Source: Lactobacillaceae bacterium AF64-9pH9TA (GTDB lineage Bacteria; Bacillota; Bacilli; Lactobacillales; Lactobacillaceae). Taken from it: DNA of 64,000 nt. The notes beneath the pieces are model-generated. The model had not been told where the DNA came from and searched no databases. It worked only from the letters and a program-made list of their open reading frames with translations. Positions 1 to 7,928 of the stretch are shown here, one piece after another; the first letter of the stretch is position 1; the number at the start of each line of letters is the position of its first letter. Where the stretch lies: contig JAQDCK010000004.1 of NCBI GenBank assembly GCA_027681045.1, forward strand, positions 1 through 64,000, written 5' to 3'. Both the position numbers and the translations under genes were made by a program.

Positions 1-52
1 CTTTTTCTGATTCGTCAAATTTGCTTTTTCATTCGTTTTATGATTGGCGCAC

Positions 53-83
53 CCGGCTGAGTTGTTGTTGCTCAGCTTTCTCT
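53..83 (+). terminator. possible terminator of an upstream gene outside the window
   Basis: A six-base stem (GCTGAG at 55-60, CTCAGC at 72-77) is followed by a T-rich run. No gene on the + strand is visible in the first 220 bases, so it could end a transcript that enters from the left. The stem is short and the call is weak. The rest of 1-222 is AT-rich and shows no gene. Confidence 0.3.
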
Positions 84-222
84 TTCAGCGGCAATAAATC
101 AGATTAACAGCATTTCTCCTTCTTTTAACAAAGGATTGTTCTTATTTCGCTTGCTTTTCCCCAAAAAAGCAGAGAAAATTTCTGCGATTTTTTCTAAAAA
201 TCGGCAAAAGAAGCTGGGCAAA

Positions 223-254
223 AGAAAAATGGCGACCTAAGTCACCATTTTTCT
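223..254. terminator. bidirectional intrinsic terminator
   Basis: A 14-base stem with one mismatch (AGAAAAATGGCGAC against GTCACCATTTTTCT), a four-base loop and A/T runs on both sides. It lies just downstream of the anti-sigma-like gene on the minus strand. Confidence 0.75.
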
Positions 255-321
255 TTACTCCATTATTCCCTTTTTTCCTAGCTTGTTCTTTTCTCTCTAC
301 ACTCTTCTAATCTCTATATTT

Positions 322-1188
322 TTATCTCTGCAGTTTGGCAACCAGCTTGTTTGGCAAAACGAAGCTCTGGCTGCCCATAGACATTGGGCCAACTTCGCCT
401 TGGTTGAAGACGATAACCACCTGGTTCTTCTTGTTGATGTAGAACTGCTGCTCCTTCTTGATCTGACTGAAGCCGTCTGGATCGCCATTTTCCTTGAGGA
501 AGTAGCTCTTGTTCTTGTCAGCCTTCATTTCCTGCTTCATCTGCTTAATGATGTTCTGGCTGATGGCCTTTTGGTAGTTGCTGCTGCTCTTGAACAAGTC
601 CCCCAGCTTGACCCGCTTGCCGCTGGCCTTGCTGAAGACGTAGTAGCGGCTGCTTTCACCGCTGTCAGCTTGGGTTTGCACGGCCGTCAGCTTGACCACG
701 TACCAGTAGCGGTTGTTAGTCACCTGCTTGGTCTTGACCGTCAAAGAACCATAGCCGCCCTTCTTCAGAGACGCCTTGAATTCCTTGGTCAAGTGGTCAG
801 TTTCCTGGGCAATTTCCCGGTTGACTGCCTGGCTGCTCTTCTTGGCCTCCTTGGTTGCCGGCCCGGTTACCCCGCTGACGGCAACTTTATCAACGGAAAT
901 ATCGGCTGAATGCTTGCGGCTTTCATAATGGTAATCACGGAAGGTCAACAGCTTGAAGTAGTTCCCCACAACTGGCAAGTTCTGCATGGCATTAGCCACC
1001 TGCGGACTCGTGTTTGGCAAAGCCACGCTGAAAGCAGCCGCGGCCGCGATCCCTGCCACCAGGCGGACCCACGGCTTGCGCTTGGCGGACAAAGGAATAA
1101 CCTTCTCCTGCCCCCGGCTGGCTGCTGCCTCCACGATGTACTCGGTCTTGATTCCGCCCATTGCATCCATTAAGTCAGTGTTTTTCAT
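322..1188 (-). CDS. RsiV-like anti-sigma factor, membrane anchored (DUF3298-type)
   Basis: This 288-residue protein has a cytosolic N-terminus of about 40 residues, one membrane segment around residues 42-60 (rich in Ala and Val) and a large external domain that resembles the DUF3298/RsiV family. RsiV-type proteins hold an ECF sigma factor at the membrane and release it when the external domain meets an envelope signal; in Bacillus that signal is lysozyme. The gene starts 13 bases after the stop of an ECF sigma gene on the same strand, with a ribosome site (AGGGGA) in the gap, so the two form a sigma/anti-sigma operon. The pairing and topology are clear. The lysozyme-sensing role is inferred from the family and not shown by the sequence. 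Confidence 0.75.
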   Translation of the reverse strand: MKNTDLMDAMGGIKTEYIVEAAASRGQEKVIPLSAKRKPWVRLVAGIAAAAAFSVALPNTSPQVANAMQNLPVVGNYFKLLTFRDYHYESRKHSADISVDKVAVSGVTGPATKEAKKSSQAVNREIAQETDHLTKEFKASLKKGGYGSLTVKTKQVTNNRYWYVVKLTAVQTQADSGESSRYYVFSKASGKRVKLGDLFKSSSNYQKAISQNIIKQMKQEMKADKNKSYFLKENGDPDGFSQIKKEQQFYINKKNQVVIVFNQGEVGPMSMGSQSFVLPNKLVAKLQR

Positions 1189-1201
1189 AATAGTATCCCC
1201 T

Positions 1202-1765
1202 TTAAATATACTTTTCTTCCTGCAGCTTTTTGCCCAGCTTGCGGCGCATCCGCAGCAATGATACCTTGACAGCCGACACGGTCATCCCGTTAGCTGCCGC
1301 AATATTTCTGACAGCATCCATGTAAAAATACCGCTGAACAAAAATAATTCTTTTTTCTTTTGGCAGGCCTGCCAGAAAATCATTGATGATCTCCGTCAAA
1401 GCGCTGCTCTCAATCCCTTCCAGCTCTGCCTGCCCCTGGACCGCGCCGGATAACTCTCCAATTTCATCCAGCGAGGTGGTATATTGATCCCCAGCCCGTT
1501 TCTGCCGGTTTTGGTCGCGGACCATGTTCAAGGCTCCGTTGCGCGTGACGCGCCCCAGGTAGGCCAAGAGGCTCTGCGGCCGCTTCGGCGGAATCGTGTT
1601 CCAGGCTTTCAGCCATGTATCGTTCAGGCACTCCTCAACGTCCTCCTTATCCCGCAAGATGTTGCGGGCAATCGTTGAGCAGTATGCCCCATATTCACTC
1701 TGGACTGAAGTGAGCGCAGCTTCGTCTCTGGCGAAGAACTGCCCGATGATTTCAGTTTCTCTCAC
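1202..1765 (-). CDS. ECF-type RNA polymerase sigma factor
   Basis: A 187-residue sigma-70 family protein of the extracytoplasmic-function class, with region 2 at about residues 20-85 (DVEECLNDTWLKAW) and a region 4 helix-turn-helix at about 125-180 (NIAAANGMTVSAVKVSLLRMR). The start is GTG, preceded by AAGGACGG at proper spacing. It is first in an operon with the membrane anti-sigma gene. A promoter-like sequence of the ECF type lies upstream (see 1821-1852), which suggests it drives its own operon, as is common for such pairs. Targets elsewhere in the genome cannot be seen here. An envelope-stress role is inferred from its partner. Confidence 0.85.
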   Translation of the reverse strand: MRETEIIGQFFARDEAALTSVQSEYGAYCSTIARNILRDKEDVEECLNDTWLKAWNTIPPKRPQSLLAYLGRVTRNGALNMVRDQNRQKRAGDQYTTSLDEIGELSGAVQGQAELEGIESSALTEIINDFLAGLPKEKRIIFVQRYFYMDAVRNIAAANGMTVSAVKVSLLRMRRKLGKKLQEEKYI

Positions 1766-1820
1766 TGTCTTTTTCCGTCCTTTTACTTTTTGTCTTTCGA
1801 GGCCCTCATCTCCTCTACCC

Positions 1821-1852
1821 TAATAGACACCTAAGGGAGCTGAAAGGTTACA
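1821..1852 (-). promoter_or_regulatory. candidate ECF-type autoregulatory promoter
   Basis: On the minus strand TGTAACC (1852-1846) and GTGTCTATTA (1830-1821) are about 16-17 bases apart. They resemble the TGTAACC/CGTCTA boxes recognised by Firmicute ECF sigma factors and lie 55 bases before the sigma gene. Autoregulation is an inference. Confidence 0.45.
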
Positions 1853-1886
1853 CTTTTGCAAAAAGTTTTTTAGAAAAAATTTCCAC

Positions 1887-1917
1887 GCAAAAAGGAACCC
1901 CTCCGCGGAGTTCCTTT
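1887..1917 (-). terminator. serS intrinsic terminator
   Basis: Stem AAAGGAAC/GTTCCTTT (1891-1898, 1910-1917) with a GC-rich core, followed on the minus strand by TTTTTG. It starts 5 bases after the serS stop codon. Confidence 0.8.
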
Positions 1918-1921
1918 AAGA

Positions 1922-3229
1922 CTAGTGCCACTTAACTTCTTGCGTGATCTTGGTCATGCCGTGCATGTATGGACGCAAAGCTTCTGGTACGGTAACCGTG
2001 CCGTCTTCGTTTTGGTAGTTTTCCAAAATAGCAGCAACCGTCCGGCCGACAGCCAGGCCTGACCCGTTCAAAGTGTGGGTCAGCTTAACCTTGCCGTCTT
2101 CATCACGGTAACGGATTTGTGCCCGGCGGGCCTGGAAGTCAGTACAGTTGGAGCAGGATGAGATTTCCCGGTAAGTGTCTTGGGCTGGCATCCAGACTTC
2201 TAAGTCGTAAGTCTTGGCACTGGTGAAGGATGCATCCCCGGTTGACAAGGCTACGACCCGGTATGGCAGACCCAGCTTTTGCAGCAGGTGTTCAGCGTTG
2301 TGGGTCAGGTTTTCCAATTCCTTCCAGGAGTCTTCCGGCTTAACCACCTTGACCATTTCCACCTTGCGGAATTCGTGCATCCGGATCAGGCCCCGGGTGT
2401 CACGGCCAGCTGAACCAGCTTCACTTCTGAAGGCTGGTGACAAAGCAGTCACGTTGATTGGCAGGTTCTTGCCATCAATGATGTCTCCTCTGAAGTAGTT
2501 GACCAAAGGAACTTCAGCAGTTGGAATCAAAGTCAGGTTCCGGGCTACTTCCGGGTCGTCGTTGTCAACAATAGTGTAGACGTCTTCCGTAAACTTCGGG
2601 AATTGGCCAGTCCCTTGCATTGAGTCATTGTTGACCAAGGATGGGGTGATGACTTCAGTGTAGCCTTCGCTGGTGTTTTCATCCAGGAAGAAGTTGTAAA
2701 CTGCCCGTTCCAGCAAAGCGCCGGCACCCTTGTAGTAAACGAAGCGGGCTGCGGAAACCTTGCTTGCCGCATCCCAGTCCAGGATGTTCAGGTCAGTGCC
2801 CAGGTCCCAGTGAGCCTTTGGCTGGTAGTCAAACTTGGTTGGTTCGCTCCAGCGACGGACTTCTTCATTGTAGCTTTCGTCAGGGCCGATTGGGTCTGAG
2901 TCAGCTGGGAAGTTTGGCAAACGGAGCAGGATGTATTCTTGCTTTTCCTGCAGTTCGTCAACTTCCTTGTCCAATTTCTTGATCTTGGCACCGACTTCAC
3001 GCATGTTGGCGATGGCTTCGCTGGCGTCTGCCTTTTCCCGCTTGGCGGCAGCAATCTTCTTTGAAACTTCGTTTCTTTCTGCCTTCAAGTTTTCAGCTTC
3101 GACCATAGCTTCCCGGCGCTTGGCGTCGATAGCTACCAGTTCATCCAATTGCTCAGGCTTGATGCCCCGAGTTGCCAACTTTTCCTTGGCCCAGTCAAGA
3201 TTCTCGCGAATGACCTTAATATCCAGCAT
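1922..3229 (-). CDS. serS: seryl-tRNA synthetase
   Basis: A class II aminoacyl-tRNA synthetase that loads serine on tRNA-Ser in the cytosol. The 435 residues match the usual family length. An N-terminal helical coiled-coil arm spans about residues 25-105 (rich in Lys, Glu and Ala), and the class II core follows, with the motif 2 region ([20 protein letters not shown]) and the [18 protein letters not shown] signature near residues 345-365. It stands alone, with its own T-box leader upstream and an intrinsic terminator just after the stop, so it is most likely controlled by uncharged tRNA-Ser. Confidence 0.97.
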   Translation of the reverse strand: MLDIKVIRENLDWAKEKLATRGIKPEQLDELVAIDAKRREAMVEAENLKAERNEVSKKIAAAKREKADASEAIANMREVGAKIKKLDKEVDELQEKQEYILLRLPNFPADSDPIGPDESYNEEVRRWSEPTKFDYQPKAHWDLGTDLNILDWDAASKVSAARFVYYKGAGALLERAVYNFFLDENTSEGYTEVITPSLVNNDSMQGTGQFPKFTEDVYTIVDNDDPEVARNLTLIPTAEVPLVNYFRGDIIDGKNLPINVTALSPAFRSEAGSAGRDTRGLIRMHEFRKVEMVKVVKPEDSWKELENLTHNAEHLLQKLGLPYRVVALSTGDASFTSAKTYDLEVWMPAQDTYREISSCSNCTDFQARRAQIRYRDEDGKVKLTHTLNGSGLAVGRTVAAILENYQNEDGTVTVPEALRPYMHGMTKITQEVKWH

Positions 3230-3241
3230 ATATAACCTCCG

Positions 3242-3455
3242 AAAAAATAAAAAAGCCGATCCGTCCCAGTCTTGGGACGAATCGGCGCACGGTTCGCGGT
3301 ACCACCCAGTTTCGGCTCAAAGAGCCGCACTCAGTTGGGCGTTAACGGTGCCCGGCCGTGCAATGATTAATTGCCCACACTAATGAAATCTGGAAGCGAC
3401 CGCCGTCCGCTCTCAGCATACGCGGACTCTCTGTCGGCAGTCTAGGGATTTCGTG
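3242..3455 (-). promoter_or_regulatory. T-box riboswitch leader of serS
   Basis: The minus strand holds the conserved T-box core GGGTGGTACCGCG (complement of 3295-3307), followed by a terminator hairpin at 3255-3286 and a T-run at 3242-3254. Upstream, GAAATC (3452-3447) and GATTTC (3390-3385) can close the base of stem I, and AGAGAGT and GCTGAGAG elements lie between them. Just before the 3-prime arm of that base lies TCC followed by A (3394-3391), the expected place for a specifier codon. TCC is a serine codon, in agreement with serS. The leader lets transcription continue when uncharged tRNA-Ser binds. Confidence 0.9.
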
Positions 3456-3472
3456 TTTGTCTCTATTCTATG

Positions 3473-3967
3473 CTATTCTTTCCGTTTTAGCAAATAATAC
3501 TTGGCTGAAAAATCCAAAAAAGGCGGAATTTGCCGGTAATCGACTTCATACATCTGCCGAAAGCCCAGCTTTTGCAATAAATGCTGGGGCCGCAAATTGT
3601 TTGCCCGGCAGCCGGCCCAGATTTCCTTGATCTCCGGATCTTTAAAAACCTCCCCTAAGAGGTAGTTGATGCTTTCAGTCATGTAGCCCTGCCCCTGGTA
3701 CTTTTTATCCAGTAAAAAGCCCAGCTCCCGAGACTGGCCATCCCGGGGGTACAGCTCCAGCAGGCCGATCGCCTGGCCTTTTTTCAAGCAAATCATGTAG
3801 CTGGCCGGCCGCTGCTGGTAGGCCAAGGCTCCTTCTTCAGCTTCCGCCAGATTCCGGTAATGGGCAAAGCCTGCCGTCTCCTGGTAATAAGGATCCTGCC
3901 CCCAAGACAAAAGCAGCTCAGCATCTTCTGGCCCGACCGACCGCAAATATATCCGCTCACTCTCCAT
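3473..3967 (-). CDS. GNAT family N-acetyltransferase (RimJ/RimL-like)
   Basis: This 164-residue acetyltransferase begins with the pattern typical of RimJ/RimL-like GNATs (SERIYLRSVGPEDAELLLSW). It has the acetyl-CoA loop as KYQGQGYMTES near residues 90-100 and the C-terminal NNLRPQHLLQKLGFRQ. The reading frame stays open further upstream, but the ATG at 3967 overlaps the stop of the preceding gene by one base (TGATG). That implies translational coupling and makes 3967 the best start. The substrate is unknown; related enzymes modify ribosomal proteins, antibiotics or small amines. Confidence 0.8.
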   Translation of the reverse strand: MESERIYLRSVGPEDAELLLSWGQDPYYQETAGFAHYRNLAEAEEGALAYQQRPASYMICLKKGQAIGLLELYPRDGQSRELGFLLDKKYQGQGYMTESINYLLGEVFKDPEIKEIWAGCRANNLRPQHLLQKLGFRQMYEVDYRQIPPFLDFSAKYYLLKRKE

Positions 3968-4560
3968 CACATCAGCCTCATGATCCAGCGGGCCCCGTAG
4001 ACCAGGCCCAGGCTGTAGGCCGCGATAGTCCAAGGCTTGCAGAGGATGATAATCCAGAAATAGGTCCAGGGCTTCATCTCTGTTAGACCCGCTAAAAGGC
4101 AGAGCAGGTCATCCGGAGCAACCGGGGCTAGGATGCAGATGGCGAAGAACCAGTTGAACTTCTTTTGGTTCTTAGTCCACTTGGTATACTTCTCCAGGCT
4201 CTCTTCTGACACGATGTGCAAGATGAAGGACTTGCCGTAGTAGCGGGCCAGGAAGAAGTTGATCAAGGAGCCGATGACGATCCCGATATAGTTGTAGATA
4301 AAACCGGGCCCGGCGCCGAAGAAGACGACCCCGGCCAAAAGGGAGACCCCGCCGGGGATAATCGGGATCACGACCTGGATGATCTGGATCAAGACAAAGA
4401 TGAAGGGGCCGAGGATCTTTTTGTCAGCCAGATAGGCGCTCATCTTGGCCTGGCTGGTAAAAATCCCCAGCTGGTACCAGTAGATGCAGAGTCCAATGAT
4501 CACGATGGTTGAAATAATGGTCAGCCGGTTGATCAGCTTGCGGCTTTGTTCGTAACTCAT
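3967..4560 (-). CDS. TVP38/TMEM64 (SNARE-associated, DedA-like) membrane protein
   Basis: A 197-residue integral membrane protein. It has an N-terminal membrane helix (about 15-32), and the central family signature includes GGVSLLAGVVFFGAGPGFIYNYIGIVIGS around residues 70-100 and FAICILAPVAPDDLLCLLAGLT around 140-160. Members of this superfamily include lipid scramblases and flippases. The bacterial proteins are linked to membrane homeostasis, but the substrate here is unknown. It is first in a two-gene operon, coupled by a one-base overlap to the acetyltransferase. Confidence 0.82.
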   Translation of the reverse strand: MSYEQSRKLINRLTIISTIVIIGLCIYWYQLGIFTSQAKMSAYLADKKILGPFIFVLIQIIQVVIPIIPGGVSLLAGVVFFGAGPGFIYNYIGIVIGSLINFFLARYYGKSFILHIVSEESLEKYTKWTKNQKKFNWFFAICILAPVAPDDLLCLLAGLTEMKPWTYFWIIILCKPWTIAAYSLGLVYGARWIMRLM

Positions 4561-4762
4561 GGTCTTTCCCCCCTAAAAACAATTCCAGGATAATTTTAGC
4601 AAAAAGCCCCCGGCCGCCCCACCAGTTTGCTTCAAGCTTTACCCAAACTTATCCAAGTTCCTTGCAAAAAAAGCCAAAAGACAAGCATAAATTATTGCTT
4701 TGAGTATATAATTAAGTTAGAAGCAAAGATCAGAATTCAGATCAGAAAGGAAAAATGAGATT

Positions 4763-5566
4763 ATGGTTGTGACTGTTAACAATATCGCCTATGACTTTAA
4801 GCATGGTCTCAAGACCGACATCTACTATCCCAACGATACCGATTCACAGACAAAAATCCTCATCTTCTGGCACGGCGGCGGCTGGTTCCGGGGGAGCAAG
4901 GAAAACATCAGAGACGTAGCCATCGACCTGGCCAACGCCGGCTTCATGACCTTTGTGCCCGACTACCGGCTGGCTCCAGCAGACCACTTTCCGGCTGCCC
5001 ACGAGGATGCCCTCAACTTCGCGGCCTGGCTTTTAGCTTCAAACTACACCGATGAAGGCGATGAAAACAATATTGTCCAGATCGGGGCCAGCAGCGGCGG
5101 TACCCTGGCTTTGAAGGTAGCCGGCATGTACGGCTTTCCAACCGTCACCTGGTCAGCCCCGGTCGACTTCAGCAGCTGGCTGGCCAACCACCAGGAGGTC
5201 AAGCCCTCAGTCAATGCTAAAGAAGAACTGGGCTTGACCAAGCAGCAGGCCATCAACGAAGCCTTTTACAAGTACTTCGTCTTGACCTATGCCGGCAGTA
5301 AAGACTCCGACCTTTTTGCCAAGCTGGATGCCCAGAGCTACGACTACACCAAGTTGAGCCGCCTGCTCATGATCAACTCCGCGGCTGAATTAACCGACCT
5401 GACCGGCGTTACTGACTTTGCCGGCCGCCTGGCCGGCCGCGGCCACCAGGTTGATCTGGAAATCATCCCCGGCCACGGCCATGCCATGGACTACGGCCGG
5501 GACTATCTCCGGGAAAGCATAACCTATCTCAACTATGCCCTCAGTCTGAAAACAGGAAGCGAATAA
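4763..5566 (+). CDS. alpha/beta hydrolase, esterase/lipase type
   Basis: A 267-residue cytosolic hydrolase of the hormone-sensitive lipase or kynurenine-formamidase-like branch. The oxyanion motif HGGGW lies at residues 37-41, the nucleophile elbow GASSGG at 108-113 (Ser110) and the likely catalytic histidine in GHGHAMDYG near residue 240. AGAAAGGA precedes the ATG, and TATAAT at 4707-4712 could be the -10 box. Its stop is 2 bases before an Rgg-like regulator gene, so the two are co-transcribed. It probably cleaves a small ester or acylated compound; which one is not evident. Confidence 0.82.
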   Translation: MVVTVNNIAYDFKHGLKTDIYYPNDTDSQTKILIFWHGGGWFRGSKENIRDVAIDLANAGFMTFVPDYRLAPADHFPAAHEDALNFAAWLLASNYTDEGDENNIVQIGASSGGTLALKVAGMYGFPTVTWSAPVDFSSWLANHQEVKPSVNAKEELGLTKQQAINEAFYKYFVLTYAGSKDSDLFAKLDAQSYDYTKLSRLLMINSAAELTDLTGVTDFAGRLAGRGHQVDLEIIPGHGHAMDYGRDYLRESITYLNYALSLKTGSE

Positions 5567-5568
5567 CC

Positions 5569-6429
5569 ATGATAAACATTGAAAAATTCATCAAAATCCG
5601 CAAGTCACTCAAACTCTCCCAAAATGAGCTCTGCAACGGGATCTGCACCCAGTCAACCCTGAGCAAGTTCGAAAACAACGGGCAAATCCCCTCTTTCAAG
5701 ATACTCAAGCAGCTCTGCGAGCGGATGAACATCTCTTTATCCGACATCATGCTGACCAGCACGGAAAGTGAAATTGCCCAGAAGCTTTTTTCCGCGGACT
5801 TCTGCTTTATCACCTATGACTATGACCAGGTCCGCAAGATCCTCAAGCAGGTCAATGAGAAAAAGATCCACGACAAGCAGGATCTTCTGCACTACAACTA
5901 CCTCTGCGGGCAGCTGGCCCTGGACGGGGACCACAACGATGTTTCAGCCCTCTTCTATTTCAACAATATCTTGACAACAGACAACCTCAAGGCCGGCAAC
6001 ATCTACCGCCTCTTGGCCCTTAAGGGCTGCAGCCAGGTTTACGCCAGCCAGGACATGGACAAGGCCTCTCACTACTTTGACCAGATCCTGGGCCAGATCA
6101 AGAATGTCGAAATTAAGGACAGCCTAAGAGAACTCCAGGTTTTGTCGGTTTTGACGGCAGCCGGTGAATTCTATGGGCAAAACGGCCAGTACAAGCACGC
6201 TGACGACCTGCTCAACTACGCCTACGAACTGGCATCGAGCCACCACGTGGTCTACTTTATAGCCCGGGTCCTTTACCAGCTGGCTTTAGACGACTTGGCC
6301 CAGAAGCGGTCCCTCAATACCGCCCTGGAGCACTTGCATGACTCCCTGGCCTTCGCCCGCTTAAACAAAAACGAGGTCATCCTCAAAGAAGGCGGCAAGC
6401 TCCTTAAAGAACTTGAAGAGAAAGCATAA
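5569..6429 (+). CDS. Rgg-like transcriptional regulator (XRE helix-turn-helix plus TPR-like domain)
   Basis: At 286 residues it has the usual length of Rgg/MutR regulators. Residues 3-60 form an XRE helix-turn-helix (FIKIRKSLKLSQNELC, TQSTLSKFENNGQIPSF). The rest is alpha-helical, with TPR-like helices around 150-270 (HYFDQILGQIK, YKHADDLLNYAYELA). In streptococci and lactobacilli such proteins respond to short peptides. I saw no convincing pheromone gene beside it. It is the second gene of an operon with the esterase and ends at a strong terminator. The regulon and ligand are unknown. Confidence 0.75.
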   Translation: MINIEKFIKIRKSLKLSQNELCNGICTQSTLSKFENNGQIPSFKILKQLCERMNISLSDIMLTSTESEIAQKLFSADFCFITYDYDQVRKILKQVNEKKIHDKQDLLHYNYLCGQLALDGDHNDVSALFYFNNILTTDNLKAGNIYRLLALKGCSQVYASQDMDKASHYFDQILGQIKNVEIKDSLRELQVLSVLTAAGEFYGQNGQYKHADDLLNYAYELASSHHVVYFIARVLYQLALDDLAQKRSLNTALEHLHDSLAFARLNKNEVILKEGGKLLKELEEKA

Positions 6430-6431
6430 GA

Positions 6432-6465
6432 AAACGGTCAATCGCGAGATTGACCGTTTATTTTT
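6432..6465. terminator. bidirectional intrinsic terminator
   Basis: Perfect 12-base stem AAACGGTCAATC/GATTGACCGTTT (6432-6443, 6448-6459) with loop GCGA. It is flanked by ATTTTT on the + strand and by a T-run on the minus strand. It serves the Rgg-like gene and the convergent deoxyribosyltransferase gene. Confidence 0.88.
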
Positions 6466-6496
6466 GCCTTAAATTGACCGTTTATTTTTGCCTTAA
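6449..6496. repeat. 24-base tandem duplication of a terminator arm
   Basis: Two perfect head-to-tail copies of a 24-base unit, 6449-6472 and 6473-6496. The unit contains the 3-prime arm and T-run of the terminator. The second copy runs into the stop codon of the convergent gene (6493-6495). Confidence 0.9.
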
Positions 6497-6990
6497 ATGG
6501 TACCGTAGCCAGTCAGCGGCCGGCATGGGCAGTTGTTAAAGTCGTAAGTCTTTAAGAGTTCCAGTTCCTGGTCACCCTTGATAAAAGCAGTTGCCCCTTC
6601 AGACAGCATCAAGTTCATGATTGGCTTCTTTTCCGGCTGGTTAGTGAAAGGCACGATGATGACTGGCTTGTTCTGCGCCCGCAAAAAGCCGATTTCAAAG
6701 GCACAGCCGTCATCCAGTTCATCCATGTCGTAGAGGAAGACCCCGCAGTTGGCCATGGACAGGCCGTTGATATCGTTTTGGTAGGTCTGCTGCTTCCAAA
6801 GCAGGCTGCGTTCGTCACCAAAGCCGACATTCGGATCTTCCGCTGGGTCGGTTACCTGCTGGTCAAAGGGAAAGTGGACATGTTCAACCGTCGGGTTGGC
6901 CGCCAGATATTCGCGAACCTGCTTGGCCCGGGCTTGATGGTGGTCACGGTGAAAAGATGAACCTAAATAAATACGTGCTGTTGCCGTCAT
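6493..6990 (-). CDS. ndt: nucleoside 2-deoxyribosyltransferase, type I (purine) class
   Basis: A 165-residue cytosolic enzyme that swaps bases between deoxyribonucleosides, a lactobacillus salvage activity. The sequence (RIYLGSSF, HFPFDQQVTDP, TYQNDINGLS, NCGVFLYDMDELDDG) follows the purine-specific type I (PTD) enzyme of Lactobacillus helveticus as I recall it, and not the type II enzyme of L. leichmannii. The probable catalytic glutamate is in DDGCAFEIGF, near residue 99. It lies 8 bases after a glutamine amidotransferase-like gene on the same strand, which hints at a shared purine or nucleotide role. Confidence 0.88.
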   Translation of the reverse strand: MTATARIYLGSSFHRDHHQARAKQVREYLAANPTVEHVHFPFDQQVTDPAEDPNVGFGDERSLLWKQQTYQNDINGLSMANCGVFLYDMDELDDGCAFEIGFLRAQNKPVIIVPFTNQPEKKPIMNLMLSEGATAFIKGDQELELLKTYDFNNCPCRPLTGYGTI

Positions 6991-6998
6991 GAATCCTC

Positions 6999-7670
6999 CT
7001 AGTGGACGCTTAAATAATCTAACATGGTGTAAATGGCGCGCTTGTTAGCGCTTGGCAAAGGCTGGGCCAGAATTTCAGCCGGAGTCTGGTGTAAGTCATT
7101 GCCGCTTTCAGCGTAGGCGCCGTCATTGATGACGATTTCGCGGACATTGTCAGCCAAAGGCTCTAAGTGAAACTGCAGGCCGATTACGTTGCCATTGACC
7201 AAGAAGCCCTGGTTGGCCAAGAGGTCGCTGGAATAAAGCAGGTGGCTTTCAGCCGGCATTTCAAACATATCCTGGTGCCAGTGCAGGGCCAGGAGCCTGT
7301 CTGGTAAACCGGCAATAGCGTCATTTTGCTTGTAGACCGGGGCCCAGCCGACTTCCTTGTGGGCCGCTGGGTGCACGCTGCTGCCTAAGCAGATGGCAAT
7401 TTGCTGGGCGCCCAAGCAGATGCCCAGAATTGGCAGGTGCTGCTTGAGGCAGTCCTTGATCAGTTGCCGCTCTTCTTCCAGCCAGGGCAGGTCATCGCCC
7501 GGGCTCATCGGCCCGCCCAAAACGACCAGCATGTCAGTTTCATCAGCTTTCGGGAAGATGCCGAAAGTTTCCGGATGGTATACATAGACTTTATTGCCCC
7601 GGTCTTCGGCCCAGGCCTTGATAGCCCCTGGCCCCTCATTCGGGGTGTGCTGCAAAACGTTGATCCGCAT
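6999..7670 (-). CDS. class I glutamine amidotransferase-like protein
   Basis: A 223-residue stand-alone GATase domain of the GMP-synthase-like group. The nucleophile is Cys85 in GICLGAQQ, the oxyanion segment is LGGPMSPGDD near residues 51-60, and the histidine lies in GLQFHLEP near 167. These proteins cleave glutamine or gamma-glutamyl amides, but stand-alone members are poorly characterised. It is the first gene of a pair with the deoxyribosyltransferase. The ATG follows AAAGGACG. A role in purine-related metabolism is inferred from the neighbour only. Confidence 0.78.
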   Translation of the reverse strand: MRINVLQHTPNEGPGAIKAWAEDRGNKVYVYHPETFGIFPKADETDMLVVLGGPMSPGDDLPWLEEERQLIKDCLKQHLPILGICLGAQQIAICLGSSVHPAAHKEVGWAPVYKQNDAIAGLPDRLLALHWHQDMFEMPAESHLLYSSDLLANQGFLVNGNVIGLQFHLEPLADNVREIVINDGAYAESGNDLHQTPAEILAQPLPSANKRAIYTMLDYLSVH

Positions 7671-7928
7671 AATCTCGTCCTTTCAATATTTTAAATATTT
7701 TACCATGCTCGCCGGATTTTTTCATTAAACAGGAGATTTTTACCAAAAGCTTTGAAAAAATTGCCGTTAAAATATTCCTTCAAATAATAAAATTATTTTG
7801 CCCTTTAGCTATACCAAAAATCAGAAAGCGGTTTATACTAGAGAAAGGGATATTTGTGAATCTTACACTAGATTGGCGAGAAAAGCCGGTCTGATCAGCT
7901 TTTAATTCGAAAGGATGAAAAAATAGCT

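Noticed and set aside
283..909. 208-codon hydrophobic frame on the + strand
   Set aside because: It is antisense to the RsiV-like gene and has no ribosome site.
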